In this document: positions 1 to 8,834 of the stretch, piece after piece
Position numbering within the stretch: position 1 is the stretch's first letter
Layout of the letters: each line of letters opens with the position of its first letter
Source of the DNA: Aphelenchoides besseyi
Lineage: Eukaryota; Nematoda; Chromadorea; Rhabditida; Aphelenchoididae
Reading direction: 5' to 3'
NCBI GenBank assembly: GCA_024699855.1
Contig: JAMPIQ010000025.1
Coordinates: 1 to 26,714 of the forward strand
Length of the DNA stretch: 26,714 nt
The notes under the pieces: generated by a model
The model's database searches: none
What the model was told of the DNA's origin: nothing
The model's input: only the letters and a program-made list of their open reading frames with translations
Position numbers and translations under genes: made by a program

Positions 1-29
1 CCCGTATGCGACGGGAGGCGTTCGCTCAT
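1..29 (-). CDS. nadB: L-aspartate oxidase, N-terminal fragment
   Basis: An ATG on the minus strand at 29-27 overlaps the nadA stop codon (ATGA overlap) and opens a frame beginning MSERLPSHT that runs off the window. In rhizobia nadB commonly follows nadA and makes iminoaspartate for NadA. Only nine codons are visible, so the call rests on gene order and the translational overlap rather than on any domain. Confidence 0.5.
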
Positions 30-1001
30 ACTTCCAGCATCCTTTCCACGGCGCGGCGGGCGGCGACAGCGATGGCCGGGTCGACCGTCACTTCGTGGCG
101 GTTTTCCTCCAGCGCCGTGCGGATATTGCCAAGCGTGATGCGCTTCATATGCGGGCAGAGATTGCAGGGGGCGGATGAATTCGACATCGGGGTGATGCAC
201 GGCGACATTGTCGCTCATCGAGCATTCCGTCAAAAGCACCACGCGGGCCGGTCGTTCCCGTCCGACATAATCCGACATGACGGCGGTGGAGCCGGAAAAA
301 ATCCGCAGCCTCGACGACATCGGGCGGACATTCCGGATGCGCGAGTACGGTGACACCCGGATGGCTTTCGCGCAATTCGCGAAATATCATCGGCGGTGAA
401 AAGCTCGTGTACCTCGCAATGGCCGCGCCAGGCGATCAGCTCGACATTGGTTTCCCGCGCTACGTTTTTCGCCAGATATTCATCCGGCAACATCAGCACG
501 CGCGGCACGCCGAGCGATTCCACCACCTGACGGGCATTGCCGGAGGTGCAGCAGATATCGGATGCCGCCTTCACCGCGGCGGAGGTGTTCACGTAGGTCA
601 CGACCGGAACGCCGGGATAGGCCTTGCGCAGGAGCGCGATGTCCTCGGGCGTGATGGAATCGGCCAGCGAACAACCGGCGGCCATATCCGGAATGAGCAC
701 GGTTTTTCTCCGGATTGAGCAGCTTTGCCGTCTCGGCCATGAAATGCACGCCGGCCAGAACGATGACATCCGCTTCCACCTCCATCGCCTTGCGGGCAAG
801 GGCAAGGCTGTCGCCAACGATATCGGCGACGCCGTGGAAGATTTCCGGTGTCTGGTAGTTGTGGGCGAGGATAACGGCATTGCGCTTGCGCTTCAGTTCG
901 AGGATCGCCTCCACATCGTCCTGAAAGCTCATCCATTCGGCCTTGGGAATGACGCGGGCGACGCGGTCGTAAAGGCTTGCGGCGGAAATCTGCTCGTTCA
1001 C
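26..1001 (-). CDS. nadA: quinolinate synthase NadA (four frame breaks)
   Basis: NadA condenses iminoaspartate with dihydroxyacetone phosphate to make quinolinate for NAD, using a 4Fe-4S cluster. Pieces in successive frames give a complete Nad[13 protein letters not shown] and [10 protein letters not shown] near the N-terminus, [51 protein letters not shown] and a PCNLCPHMK motif near the C-terminus. The cluster cysteines in CSLAD, ECP and CNLC are all present. The likely start is GTG at 1001-999, reading [11 protein letters not shown], with GGGAG about 7 nt upstream. Frame breaks, each one extra base in a run: 703-707 (T5), 382-384 (A3), 296-301 (A6) and 167-171 (G5). Removing them gives about 323 residues, normal for the family. 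The gene sits between nadQ upstream and nadB downstream. I regard it as functional in the organism. Confidence 0.9.
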
Positions 1002-1015
1002 AGTGCTCTCCCATT

Positions 1016-1034
1016 TATACTCTTTTTGAGTATA
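1016..1034. promoter_or_regulatory. palindrome upstream of nadA, candidate NadQ operator
   Basis: Perfect inverted repeat TATACTC-N5-GAGTATA, 15 bp upstream of the proposed nadA GTG. It lies where a repressor would block the nadA promoter. Rhizobial NadQ is known to repress nadABC; assigning this site to NadQ is inference from position and symmetry. Confidence 0.55.
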
Positions 1035-1046
1035 TCTAGGGCGAAG

Positions 1047-1071
1047 ACATATTCTCATTGTGAGCATATGT
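1047..1071. promoter_or_regulatory. second palindrome in the nadQ-nadA gap
   Basis: Near-perfect inverted repeat with arms ACATATTCTCA and TGAGCATATGT (10 of 11 positions paired) around a 3-nt centre. It abuts the restored nadQ stop at 1073-1071. Its core TCTCA/TGAG resembles the ACTC/GAGT core of the site at 1016-1034, so the two may bind the same regulator. Confidence 0.5.
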
Positions 1072-2022
1072 CAATTGCGGGAGAGCGGCAGTTTTTTCGT
1101 TCCGGAAAGGGCGCGTTCATCGAGAACGGTCTGGCGGAAGCGGAAGAGCTTTGCCGGGCGGCCGCCGGTTTTCGGTCGCCATCTCGCCGGTCTCTTCCAC
1201 CAGTTGCTGCTGTTCGATAAGCCGGCGGAAGTTCTGCTTGTGCAGCGTCAGCCCGGCCAGCGCCTCGATGGCGCGCTGTAGCTGCAGGAGCGTGAAGGCG
1301 TCGGCCATCAGTTCGAACACCACGGGACGATATTTGATCTTGGCCCGCAGACGCGCGATGCCGGTGGCAAGGATGCGGCGGTGATCGGCAAACATTGGCC
1401 TGCCGAAATTGATCCGCGGTTCGCCCTGCGCCTCTTCGACCAGCCCGGCTTCATACAGCAACTCGTAACGCTGCAGGGTCAATTCCTCGTTCCAGCCTCC
1501 GCCATCGAGGCCGAAGGTGAAATCCGCCCGCAAATGGCGTTGGCTTTTGGAGGCGGGATCGGAATCCGCCCAGGCGCGCAGCCTGTCGATGATGCTGTCC
1601 AGAACTTCCGGGCGTCCCTGACGGTGATCCTCCCAGGGGAAATATTCGTACCAGCCGTGCCAGAGCGGGCGTTTGCCGCCGGAGGCCTCCTGTTCGCGAA
1701 CCAGTCCGAGATAACCGATGGAGATGGTTCTGCCGCCTAAAATGTCGTTGTTGCGGTCGCGATCGGCGAAAGTATAGAGCTGTTCGAGATAACCGACGGG
1801 GTGATGGGTCTGTTCGTGAATCCATTCCCGCAAGCCGCTCTGGAGGGTTCTGTGTCCGAATTCGAACGGTCCCGACGGAAGCGCTGCGCCTTCCCGAACG
1901 GTCATGACCCGCGGCTCATCCGTGGTGATGGCGGTGACGACGGCGATGAGTTCGGCATGGGCAAGCCCGATGGTCACGGCGGCTCCTCTGGTCGTTGGCG
2001 CAAGATCAATCTTCTTTGGCAC
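1071..2022 (-). CDS. nadQ: NadQ/NrtR-type Nudix-like transcriptional regulator (one frame break)
   Basis: This is a regulator of NAD synthesis with an N-terminal Nudix-fold sensor and a C-terminal winged helix (COG4111 type). Visible parts are a hydrophobic N-terminal strand (LAHAELIAVVTAI), a degenerate Nudix-box region (LREWIHEQTHHPVGYLEQLYTFAD) lacking the full catalytic REUXEE pattern, a WHGWYEYFPWEDH segment, and a C-terminal helical region (FRRLIEQQQLVEETGE). The unbroken frame ends at 1117 with an atypical proline-rich tail. Removing one base at about 1160-1175 restores GRPAKLFRFRQTVLDER, the usual family ending, and moves the stop to 1073-1071. The result is about 316 residues. The start is uncertain: I prefer GTG at 2022-2020 (VPKKIDLAP); an in-frame ATG at 2097 would add an atypical leader. 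It is encoded directly upstream of nadA on the same strand. Confidence 0.82.
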
Positions 2023-2184
2023 AGGAAGGTTGCTTCGCCAACATGGCGGCAGAAAAGGGCTGTCGATAAATAGTCTCACTGAAAAACGGGGCGCCATCAG
2101 ACAAAAGGATGAATTCTTGTGGTTAGTCGTCCGTCGTCTGATATGTTACAGACCCGCACAAGCATTTCAGACTGTAGAAGGCCG

Positions 2185-2559
2185 ATGTTGGAGAACATAT
2201 CTCTCGAAGAGACACTTGTGGGTTATTATACCTGGAACATCGGGCAAAACCTGATTTACCTCGATGCCGTGGCGGCCCGCCTGCGCGAATTCTCCCCGGA
2301 AAAAGCCGCTCGCGGCATTCCGGTCGAGGATTTCATCGCGCAGATAGAAAGCGGCTCGCGCGCACGCGTCGCCAAGGCGGTTTACAATTCGCTGACAAAC
2401 GGCGTGTTCTATGATCAGGAATATCGCATTCAGCTCAAATCTGGCGGCTTCCGCTGGTTGCGGACAACGGGACGGGTGATCCTCGACAGCGACCAGCTTC
2501 CGATCATGGCCATGGGCACGGTGCGGGATGTCAGTGCCGGCAAGATTTTATTGATGTGA
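2185..2559 (+). CDS. single PAS-domain protein
   Basis: A small protein of about 124 residues made almost entirely of one PAS fold (PAS_3/PAC type). The recognisable parts are an opening GYYTWNI, DAVAARLREFSPEKA, a helix-rich middle (EDFIAQIESGSRARVAKAV), and the C-terminal PAC segment YRIQLKSGGFRWLRTTGRV with MAMGTVRDVS. No kinase, GGDEF, EAL or DNA-binding domain follows. The frame opens at GTG 2119, but ATG 2185 has AGAAGG 4 nt upstream and coincides with the start of the fold, so I choose it. It is divergent from nadQ and uninterrupted. Its ligand and partner cannot be told from sequence. Confidence 0.75.
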   Translation: MLENISLEETLVGYYTWNIGQNLIYLDAVAARLREFSPEKAARGIPVEDFIAQIESGSRARVAKAVYNSLTNGVFYDQEYRIQLKSGGFRWLRTTGRVILDSDQLPIMAMGTVRDVSAGKILLM

Positions 2560-2632
2560 TAAGCGGCGGACCTCTTCGCGAGGCGGCGGCCGATCGATTT
2601 TAATTTGTTCATTGTTTTGATGTTGCGGTGAC

Positions 2633-3136
2633 ATGGTCCGGCAGATCGCAATTTTGCTGTTTCAGATCGTCCTGGCCATTGGCCTCGGCATAGCCGGCAT
2701 CCGCATCGCCTCGCTCGTCAATGGTGAGGGCAACATCGGCGCCAGCAGGCCTTGCGGCCAATACGGAACTGCTTTTGGACGACCTCGCCGGTGCGGGTCG
2801 ATCCGCGTAGCCAAAATTACGAGCGCATTCCGACGCCTCCCGATCTTTATCCGCTGAAAATGCATGCGGACCAGCGCCTGCGCGTCATCTCCAGCAGCCG
2901 TTTCACCTTCAAGGGTCAGGAATTCCGCCTCGCCGGCGTGGAGGATGTCGAGCGCAACCGCGTTTGCGCCCGGCCCCGACGGCCGCCGTTACGCCTGCGG
3001 CCTCAACGCCTTCAAGGCGCTGGAGAACCGGCTGCGAGGCAGATATCTGGAATGTCGGACGGTGGAGGAAGGTGGTGCCGGCAGTTCCGTGGAGTGCCGG
3101 ATCAACGGGCAGAATGTGCGGGCGCTGCTGCAATAG
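2633..3136 (+). CDS. membrane-anchored SNase-like hypothetical protein (frame breaks)
   Basis: The N-terminus is a hydrophobic segment (ILLFQIVLAIGLGIAGI, about residues 6-22), probably a membrane anchor or uncleaved signal. After a polar linker comes a domain resembling staphylococcal-nuclease-fold proteins: RLRVISSSRFTFKGQEFRLAGVE, then ERNRVCA, GPDGRRYACGLNAFKAL, and RYLECRTVEE. The usual catalytic DGDT and the later Arg/Glu pair are not evident, so nuclease activity is doubtful. Three one-base insertions are needed to join it: near 2735-2750, near 2790-2810, and at 2969-2971 (C3). The first two junctions are approximate. Joined length is about 166 residues. The fold call is by pattern only. 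Confidence 0.55.
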
Positions 3137-3212
3137 GCGATCAGGTCAAACGGCTTGCGAGATGCGCAAGAGCGACTGGCCGAAGGGAAGATATTTTTTG
3201 TCTGGGAAGGTT

Positions 3213-3238
3213 TGGTGGAGCTAAGCGGGATCGAACCG

Positions 3239-3281
<43 letters not shown>

Positions 3282-3288
3282 TAGCCCC
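3213..3288 (-). tRNA. tRNA-Ala (anticodon GGC)
   Basis: The minus strand begins GGGGCTATAGCTCAGCTGGG and ends with the GGTTCGATCCC T-arm and GCTCCACCA. The acceptor stem GGGGCTA pairs with TAGCTCC (with a G-T pair). The anticodon stem CTTGC/GCAAG encloses the loop ATGGCAT, giving anticodon GGC for alanine. It is 76 nt long with an encoded CCA. Confidence 0.96.
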
Positions 3289-3387
3289 ATAAGGGTTCCG
3301 GCATTTCTTCCGGTTCCGGGAACCGAAGCGGTTGTTGTTCCGTTCGGTGGCGGCTTACTACTGCGGCTTTCCGACGAGTGCAAGCAT

Positions 3388-3425
3388 AAAAAACGGCCCG
3401 GCGTCATTTTTTTGTCGTCGGGCCG
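3388..3425 (-). terminator. rho-independent terminator of the FYDLN-domain gene
   Basis: On the minus strand, CGGCCCG at 3425-3419 pairs with CGGGCCG at 3400-3394 across a long A-rich loop, followed by six T residues (3393-3388). It lies just downstream of the gene ending at 3441. Confidence 0.7.
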
Positions 3426-3440
3426 AATTATCAAATAAAA

Positions 3441-3831
3441 TCAAGCTTCTTCGTCGTCGCCCGATACGCCGATGATGCCGGACATGTCGTCGTCGTCATC
3501 TTCGTCGTCGGTTTCGAGGAAGGTGTCGTCGTCATCGTCGATTTCGACGTCATCGTCGTCGCCGAGATCGGGGATATCGTCGCCGTTGTTGTCGCCATCG
3601 GCATCTTCCAGCGAGACGAGTTCGACTTCCGTGTTTTTTTCGGTATCGACTTCCGCCACTTCCTCTTCTTCAGCCTGCTCCATCTTGGCCTGGGCGGTGC
3701 TTTCCTCGAAGAAGGAGAGCGGCCAGGACTTGCCGGTATAGGGAGAAAACGACCGGATCGCGGTTCAGATCGTAGAACTTCTTGCCGGTATCGGGGTCTG
3801 TGCGCTTGGTACCAAGTTCCGCTTTTGCCAC
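3441..3831 (-). CDS. FYDLN acid-domain protein, TIGR02300 family (one frame break)
   Basis: A conserved alphaproteobacterial protein of unknown function. It starts with the family signature AELGTKRTDPDTGKKFYDLN and RDPVVSPYTG, and continues into a very acidic, low-complexity tail (EEEEVAEVDTE, DIPDLGDDDD, runs of Asp) ending in DDEEA. The start is GTG at 3831-3829 (VAKAEL). One extra base in A4 at 3746-3749 separates the signature from the tail; without it the protein is about 129 residues. The Asp/Glu tail produces the long TCG/TCA tract on the plus strand. It has its own terminator, and cmk diverges from it. No biochemical role is established. Confidence 0.85.
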
Positions 3832-4059
3832 TGTCTCTAAGCCTCAAATTGTCGAATGAGTTTCGGTGTGTACGCCGTAAAACCGGCATAGACGGTAAAA
3901 TTTATAGCCGGTCCCCTTAATCGTTGCGCTCTTTCGTGTCAAAGACAAACTTCGGGTGCCGCCTGCCTCGGCGCAACCCCTATGCGGGGATGCTGATATA
4001 AATAGGAAGGCGTTGCGCACTCTATTATATGAATGACGAATGCACGGGCGGAAAGCTTC

Positions 4060-4697
4060 ATGACCTTCACGATCGCCATAGACGGGCCGGGCTGCGGCGG
4101 GCAAAGGAACCCTGTCGCGCAGGATTGCCGAGACCTATGGTTTCCACCATCTCGATACCGGGCTGACCTACAGGGCGACCGCCAAGGCGCTTCTGGATGC
4201 CGGCCTGCCGCTCGATGATGAGGCCGTGGCGGAAAAGATCGCGCTGGAAGTCGATCTTGCGGGGCTCGATCGCGCCGTTCTTTCCCGGCACGATATCGGC
4301 GAGGCCGCATCCAAAATCGCGGTGATGACGCCGGTGAGGCGCGCGCTCGTAAAGGCGCAGCAGCGTTTTGCCGCAAAGGAGCCGGGCACTGTGCTCGACG
4401 GCCGTGACATCGGCACGGTGGTATGCCCGCAGGCGCCGGTGAAGCTTTACGTCACGGCCTCTGCGGACGTGCGGGCGCGACGCCGTTACGATGAAATTCT
4501 GGCCAATGGCGGCAGCGGCGATTATGATGCCATTTTCGCTGAAGTGAAAAAACGCGACGAGCGCGACATGGGGGCCCGCGCCGACAGCCCGTTGAAGCCG
4601 GCTGAAGACGCGCACTTGCTAGATACGTCGGAAATGAGTATAGAGGCGGCGTTTCAGGCCGCGCGGGAAGATCATCGACGCCGCCCTGAAGAGATAG
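4060..4697 (+). CDS. cmk: cytidylate kinase (two frame breaks)
   Basis: Phosphorylates CMP and dCMP with ATP in the cytoplasm. It begins [10 protein letters not shown] and, after removal of one extra G in 4089-4091, continues as the P-loop [16 protein letters not shown] and FHHLDTG. The family motifs [19 protein letters not shown] and ARRRYDEIL follow, as does the LID region [20 protein letters not shown] and the [11 protein letters not shown] segment. A second extra G in the run of three near 4670 hides the true end (KIIDAALKR, stop TAG at 4695-4697); the uncorrected frame runs to 4735. Corrected length is about 211 residues, normal for Cmk. ATG 4033 is an alternative upstream start. Its position before rpsA is conserved in proteobacteria. 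Confidence 0.92.
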
Positions 4698-4704
4698 GGT
4701 TTCT

Positions 4705-4734
4705 CGCGGAACGGCTTCCTGCCGTCCGCGTTTA
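4705..4734 (+). terminator. hairpin after cmk, weak terminator
   Basis: CGCGG-A-ACGGC (4705-4715) pairs with GCCGT-CCGCG (4721-4730) around a TTCCT loop with one bulged A, followed only by TTTA. It may partly separate cmk from rpsA transcription. The poor U-tract makes this tentative. Confidence 0.4.
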
Positions 4735-4868
4735 GTCCGGAATTGCCCGAAGACATGTCCTTGCGCCGGAAAGCCTTTTGAAAAGGCGGGCATGGGGTCG
4801 GGTATCAACAACACTAGCCCACCGGCGCTTTTGTATTCGCCATAGCGCGGATGCAATCAGGAGATTTC

Positions 4869-6573
4869 ATGTCAGTATCTACCCCCACGCGCGAAGATTT
4901 CGCAGCGCTTCTCGAAGAATCCTTTGCCTCCAACGATCTTGCCGAAGGCTATGTTGCCAAGGGTATCGTAACGGCAATCGAGAAGGACGTTGCCATCGTC
5001 GACGTCGGCCTCAAGGTTGAAGGCCGCGTACCGTTGAAGGAATTCGGCGCGAAGTCCAAGGACGGCACGCTGAAGGTCGGCGACGAAGTCGAAGTTTACG
5101 TCGAGCGCATCGAAAACGCTCTCGGCGAAGCCGTTCTGTCGCGCGAGAAGGCTCGCCGCGAAGAAAGCTGGGTCAAGCTCGAAGCCAAGTTCGAAGCTGG
5201 CGAGCGCGTCGAAGGCGTTTATCTTCAACCAGGTCAAGGGTGGTTTCACCGTCGATCTGGACGGCGCTGTTGCCTTCCTTCCGCGTTCGCAGGTCGACAT
5301 CCGTCCGATCCGCGACGTTTACCCCGCTGATGCACAACCCGCAGCCCTTCGAAATCCTCAAGATGGACAAGCGTCGCGGCAACATCGTTGTCTCGCGTCG
5401 TACGGTTCTCGAAGAGAGTCGCGTGCCGAGCAGCGTTCTGAAATCGTTCAGAACCTCGAAGAAGGCCAGGTTGTTGACGGCGTCGTCAAGAACATCACCG
5501 ATTACGGTGCGTTCGTTGACCTCGGCGGCATCGACGGCCTGCTGCACGTTACCGACATGGCATGGCGCCGCGTCAACCATCCTTCGGAAATCCTCAACAT
5601 TGGCCAGCAGGTCAAGGTTCAGATCATCCGCATCAACCAGGAAACCCATCGCATCTCGCTCGGCATGAAGCAGCTCGAGTCCGATCCGTGGGATGGCATC
5701 TCCGCCAAGTACCCGGTTGGCAAGAAGATCTCCGGTACGGTCACGAACATCACCGACTACGGTGCATTCGTTGAGCTGGAGCCGGGCATCGAAGGCCTGA
5801 TCCACATTTCCGAAATGTCCTGGACCAAGAAGAACGTACATCCCGGCAAGATCCTGTCCACGAGCCAGGAAGTCGACGTTGTCGTTCTCGAAGTCGATCC
5901 GTCCAAGCGCCGTATCTCGCTCGGCCTCAAGCAGACGCTGGAAAACCCGTGGCAGGCATTTGCCTACAGCCACCCGGCCGGCACTGAAGTTGAAGGCGAA
6001 GTCAAGAACAAGACCGAATTCGGTCTGTTCATCGGCCTCGAAGGCGATGTCGACGGCATGGTTCACCTGTCGGACCTCGACTGGAACCGTCCGGGCGAGC
6101 AGGTCATCGAAGAGTACAACAAGGGTGACGTCGTTAAGGCTGTCGTTCTCGACGTTGACGTCGAGAAGGAACGCATCTCGCTTGGCATCAAGCAGCTCGG
6201 CAAGGATGCTGTCGGCGAAGCCGCTTCTTCCGGCGACCTGCGCAAGAACGCAGTCGTTTCCGCTGAAGTCACTGCGGTCAACGATGGCGGCATCGAAGTG
6301 AAGCTCGTCAACCACGAAGACCTCACCTCGTTCATCCGTCGCGCTGATCTCTCTCGTGACCGTGACGAGCAGCGCCCTGAGCGCTTCTCCGTTGGCCAGG
6401 TTGTCGACGCCCGCGTCGTCAACTTCTCGAAGAAGGACCGCAAGGTCATGCTTTCGATCAAGGCTCTGGAAATCGCTGAAGAGAAGGAAGCCGTCGCACA
6501 GTTCGGTTCGTCCGACTCGGGCGCTTCGCTCGGCGACATCCTCGGCGCGGCTCTGAAGAACCGCGGCGAATAA
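4869..6573 (+). CDS. rpsA: 30S ribosomal protein S1 (three frame breaks)
   Basis: S1 binds mRNA leaders and recruits them to the 30S subunit. The start ATG 4869 (MSVSTPTREDFAALLEE) has AGGAG 6 nt upstream. Repeated S1/OB units are clear: KGIVTAIEKDVAIVDVGLK, VVKNITDYGAFVDLGG, GTVTNITDYGAFVELEPG, EVKNKTEFGLFIGLEG and a last repeat ending KKDRKVMLSIKAL, six in all. The C-terminus is SGASLGDILGAALKNRGE. Frame breaks: extra T at 5218-5220, extra T at 5318-5320, and an AG duplication at 5413-5418. With these removed it is 566 residues, the usual alphaproteobacterial length. S1 is essential, which makes three real mutations implausible. A strong terminator follows. Confidence 0.97.
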
Positions 6574-6596
6574 TCGCTCCGATCTTTGAAATGGAG

Positions 6597-6627
6597 AACC
6601 CGCCGGAATTTCCGGCGGGTTTTTTTT
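6597..6627 (+). terminator. rho-independent terminator of rpsA
   Basis: CCCGCCGGA (6599-6607) pairs perfectly with TCCGGCGGG (6611-6619) across a 3-nt loop and is followed by eight T residues. It also separates rpsA from the convergent gene ending at 6671. Confidence 0.93.
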
Positions 6628-6670
6628 GTTGCTTCGAGCTCGCGCCGGCGAGCGCGCAGCGGCGCGTTCC

Positions 6671-8222
6671 TCAGAGCATGCCGCTCATCTTCAGATAATA
6701 ATTTTCCGCGCTGTCGTCGGAAGCCACCGCCGTCGGGCTTTCCTGCGTGTCGATCCCGTCATTGGCGGCGATGCGCTCTTCTTTTTCGTCCTGACCGTCG
6801 GAATTATCAGCACCGGCTTCGGCCTCGTCATTTGCCTCATCATCGGAAAACGGGCCGCCGCCGCGCGGCGGCGTTTCCGATTCATAGTCCTCATCCGCCG
6901 GCGGATAGGCGACGAGCGGCAGCGGTGTGCCGTCTTTTACCAGAGCCGCGGCGATCAACGATTGCGAAGCCGATTGCTCCAGCATCGCCATCCTCGCTTC
7001 CGGGTCCAGCATGGCCCGAGGCAGCGGCGGGGCTTCGGGGCGATGGGTCGCCGTTTCCGTTTCCTCACCCGAGGGGCGGGCTGCGGCTGTTGCGAGGGTC
7101 GATTTTTCGGCGGGCTGATCGTCGGACGGTTGCTGCGCAACACCCTGCGGCGTGGGCGGAGGCTCTTGCGTGCCGGTCGGCTTGAGCGGAAGTTTGCCGG
7201 CGGTGGCGGCAAGCAGCAGGCTGTTCACGGTCTCCGCGTCGTCTGCGAAACAAACCGGATGGGCGGGGTAAGGCCCGTGCGGATTTCTTTCTGCTCCGGC
7301 TTCATCGTCTCCCGATGCGGAAGGGCAGGGGAGGCTTCGCCGGTTTCGGCGCGGGGCGGATTTGCCGGGCGGGCCTCGGCCGATACTTCCTTCATCACGC
7401 TGCCGGTTTGTGGCGGAAGCGGACGTGCCGTGTTTTCGGCTCTTCCATCCGGCTTTACGGCAACGGTCGGCATATCATGTGTGTCGGCAGGCGGGGGTGG
7501 AAAGCGTGGGCCGGGGGTCCAGTTGCGCCGTTAGCACCGCCACTGTGGCTTTCATCGCTGCGCCACTGAGGGCGAGCGGCCCGATGAGCAGCGGCAGGAG
7601 CCGGCTGACGGTGGCGGAATTTGCCGTCTGCGCTGTCGCGGACGAAGAAGGGCGCGCTTCCGCATTCTGGCTCTGTGCGTTCTGCTGTTTCGGCTGGGCC
7701 GATTGTGCGGGGGCGGGGTTGGAGGAATTGTTCTGCTGATAGGAGGAAACCACCGCCTTTGCCGCAAGGTCCGTTCCCTTGTAACGGGAAAGCTCGATCA
7801 GCAGCGCGAGGCGGGCAGCATCCGGCCCCGGTCGGCTGTTTCAGGATTTCGGCAAGCATCGAAAGGGTCAGGCCCTGCAGGGCCTTGCCGACCTGCTGTT
7901 CCAGCGCTAGGCGTTGTGGCGTCGGCAGGGTGCGGAGCGCCTCCGTCAGCCGCGTCACATAGGTCTCTATGGCTTCGCCATCCCGCCGGGGCAGGTTCAT
8001 CAGCTTGCCGAGCGCTTCCGCCAGAACGGCGGTGCTGCGCGAGAGCTGAAATTCGCTGGTGAGGGAGGCGATTGCCGCGCGGGCAAAAAGGCTGCTGTTT
8101 TCAGGGGCGGGAATGTTCGGTTGCGGCGGTGCAGCCTCTTTCACCTGCTCGCGCGGTGTCAGTGAAACCGTGGTTCCATAGGCGGCATCGGTTGCCGCAA
8201 TTTTCGGTACAGGCGGTAACAT
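6671..8222 (-). CDS. unrecognised Pro/Ala-rich protein, about 515 residues (three frame breaks)
   Basis: I do not recognise this protein. It starts MLPPVPKIAATDAAYG (ATG 8222-8220; GGAG 8 nt upstream). Residues of about 40-160 are predicted helical (SSLFARAAIASLTSEFQLS, LAEALGKLMNLPRRDGEAI, LRTLPTPQRLALEQQVGKAL, LSMLAEILKQPTG). Then comes a Gln/Asn/Ser/Ala linker, a short hydrophobic stretch (LLPLLIGPLALSGAAMKATV), long Pro-rich and acidic disordered regions, and the ending SAENYYLKMSGML. Breaks: one extra base at 7826-7829, one at 7513-7517, and a net two extra bases near 7240-7265. The composition resembles flagellar hook-length proteins, but I see no FliK C-terminal domain. It is last in a same-strand set of three genes. 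Confidence 0.6.
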
Positions 8223-8264
8223 GCTGCGCTCCGTTTCTATCGGTGACCGCCGCTGGCTGCGAAA

Positions 8265-8284
8265 GAGCCAATCCCCATTGGCTC
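8265..8284 (-). terminator. hairpin between two unrecognised genes
   Basis: Perfect 8-bp stem GAGCCAAT/ATTGGCTC with a 4-nt loop, followed on the minus strand by only TTT. It lies in the 255-bp gap between the genes at 8478-8798 and 6671-8222. It may be a weak terminator or a processing hairpin; nothing else is evident in that gap. Confidence 0.35.
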
Positions 8285-8477
8285 TGTGATCCGCATCTGG
8301 CTTGAATGTTGAAAAAATCGCCGCGCCGGTGATGGACAGGTGTCATCTCGCCCGCTCATGCGGGAGCGCCGTATACGCCTCTGGCCGCAATACCGGTTGC
8401 AGCGCATACAGAATCATCGAGCTCAATCTTGGCTTGCAGATGTTAAGATTTGGCTAACCAACGAATTGCGCGCCCGG

Positions 8478-8798
8478 TCAGGGCGAAATGCCGATGAACA
8501 TGCGGTAAAGGCCGTTATCGTCGGAATTGACCGAGGAAATATGGTCGGGATCGCTGGGCGCCGTCTCAAAAGCTTCCGGCGGCATGGCATCGAGCCAGCT
8601 TGCCTTGGGAAGATTTCGTTCCGGTTGAATGTTGACGGGGTCGATGAGGCGGTCTTCCTCAGCGGGCGTGGTGAAGGCCTCATCATCCGGAACGAGCGAC
8701 GGGGCGGCCATGGATAGCAGCGCCTGCGCGGCATTCGGTTCTGTGTCGTAAACGGCGCTGCCGGATAGGCCGGAAATATCGGTCATGTCTGAACTCAC
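8478..8798 (-). CDS. unrecognised small acidic protein with DDNGLY tail
   Basis: Uninterrupted frame of about 106 residues from GTG 8798 (or 102 from ATG 8786); neither start has a strong ribosome-binding site. It is acidic and probably mostly disordered (TDISGLSGSAVYDTEPNAA, then PSLVPDDEAFTTPAEEDRL and LPKASWLDAMPPEAFE). It ends NSDDNGLYRMFIGISP. The DDNGLY hexapeptide recurs at the same C-terminal place in the neighbouring upstream protein, from which it is separated by 36 bp on the same strand. No known domain is recognised. Confidence 0.6.
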   Translation of the reverse strand: MSSDMTDISGLSGSAVYDTEPNAAQALLSMAAPSLVPDDEAFTTPAEEDRLIDPVNIQPERNLPKASWLDAMPPEAFETAPSDPDHISSVNSDDNGLYRMFIGISP

Positions 8799-8834
8799 AT
8801 CATGTTTCGCTCAAGTGACGATCGGAAGCGGCAA

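Noticed and set aside
26..1001. nadA as a pseudogene
   Set aside because: All four breaks are single extra bases in homopolymers, every catalytic motif is present, and neighbouring essential genes show the same kind of break.
3440..3580. TCG/TCA microsatellite as an independent repeat
   Set aside because: It is the complement of Asp/Glu codons in the acidic tail of the FYDLN-domain protein.
5218..5418. Programmed frameshifting in rpsA
   Set aside because: Three separate breaks, no slippery site with downstream structure, and no such mechanism is known for S1; the genome-wide insertion pattern explains them.
5173..6315. Minus-strand ORF of 380 codons opposite rpsA
   Set aside because: It is the antisense shadow of a strongly codon-biased ribosomal protein gene; the plus strand gives clear S1 repeats.
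6671..8222. Flagellar hook-length control protein FliK
   Set aside because: Pro-rich composition is similar, but no FliK C-terminal domain motif and no flagellar neighbours are visible.
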